A stretch of DNA of 64,000 nucleotides from Leptospira neocaledonica (GTDB taxonomy: Bacteria > Spirochaetota > Leptospiria > Leptospirales > Leptospiraceae): positions 310,001 to 374,000 of the forward strand of contig NZ_NPEA01000004.1 in NCBI RefSeq assembly GCF_002812205.1, given 5' to 3'. The translations under genes and the position numbers were made by a program. The notes under the pieces were generated by a model. That model worked only from the letters and a program-made list of their open reading frames with translations, was not told where the DNA came from and searched no databases. Positions 63,987-64,000 of the stretch are shown here, piece after piece. How positions within the stretch are numbered: position 1 is the first letter of the stretch; the number at the start of each line of letters is the position of its first letter.

Positions 63987-64000
63987 TCGGAAATTAGAAC

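Overview
The window reads as a chromosomal stretch of a spirochaete, almost certainly Leptospira. The grounds are a LysM-FecR protein next to OmpL47-like Ig-repeat proteins, a seven-helix/HAMP/SpoIIE/TPR phosphatase, many signal-peptide lipoproteins with relaxed lipoboxes, frequent TTG starts and dispersed genes of mixed function. Base composition looks near 40% GC, which fits a non-pathogenic or intermediate Leptospira better than the ~35% GC pathogens; the species is an inference. Nothing in the window looks like a prophage, insertion sequence, CRISPR array or plasmid backbone.

Layout. 1-7.1 kb: the 3' end of a gene cut by the window edge, then map, an ArsC/LMW-PTP-like phosphatase, an SDR, an amidohydrolase, an RDD protein, a GST, and a MORN protein translationally coupled to a complete subclass B1 metallo-beta-lactamase. 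7.1-10.3 kb: a thioesterase-MarR operon behind a 26-bp operator-like palindrome, a 470-bp non-coding palindrome-rich island, and two coupled membrane/exported proteins. 10.4-18 kb: envelope genes (LysM-FecR, OmpL47-like proteins, Tat-type nitroreductase, DUF488, TrmO, two tandem paralogous lipoproteins). 18-21.5 kb: sppA, a YIP1-like protein, surE, a TPR protein, then tRNA-Pro, tRNA-Arg and tRNA-His, with the 3' end of tRNA-His duplicated 204 bp downstream. 21.7-30.7 kb: MarR-GNAT fusion, CPBP protease, TIGR01777 epimerase, thioredoxin, acyl-CoA dehydrogenase, VWA-like protein, GH13 glucosidase. 30.7-43.7 kb: glnD, metG, a minimal ethanolamine operon (permease, eutB, eutC), ilvD. 43.8-50.2 kb: second acyl-CoA dehydrogenase, mltG, an unusual hisI, ssb, a Spy-like lipoprotein/ECF sigma/anti-sigma operon and a response regulator. 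50.3-64 kb: PI-PLC with lectin-like C-terminus, lipase, a three-gene phosphorelay operon, the SpoIIE phosphatase, and a membrane protein/acyltransferase pair.

Themes. Several genes fit the lipid-based lifestyle of Leptospira: two acyl-CoA dehydrogenases, thioesterase, lipase, PI-PLC and ethanolamine ammonia-lyase. Signalling is concentrated at 48-61 kb. The features least explained by ordinary annotation are: (i) a family of 16-18 bp intergenic palindromes around GGAATTCC; (ii) GC-rich nested-hairpin islands; (iii) the tRNA-His 3' duplication; (iv) a HisI whose Asp-Cys-Asp metal motif is absent from its usual place while a look-alike sits in an N-terminal extension; (v) the B1 metallo-beta-lactamase; (vi) a palindromic repeat shared between an intergenic site and the inside of a coding sequence. 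All positions and alignments were made by eye, without database searches.
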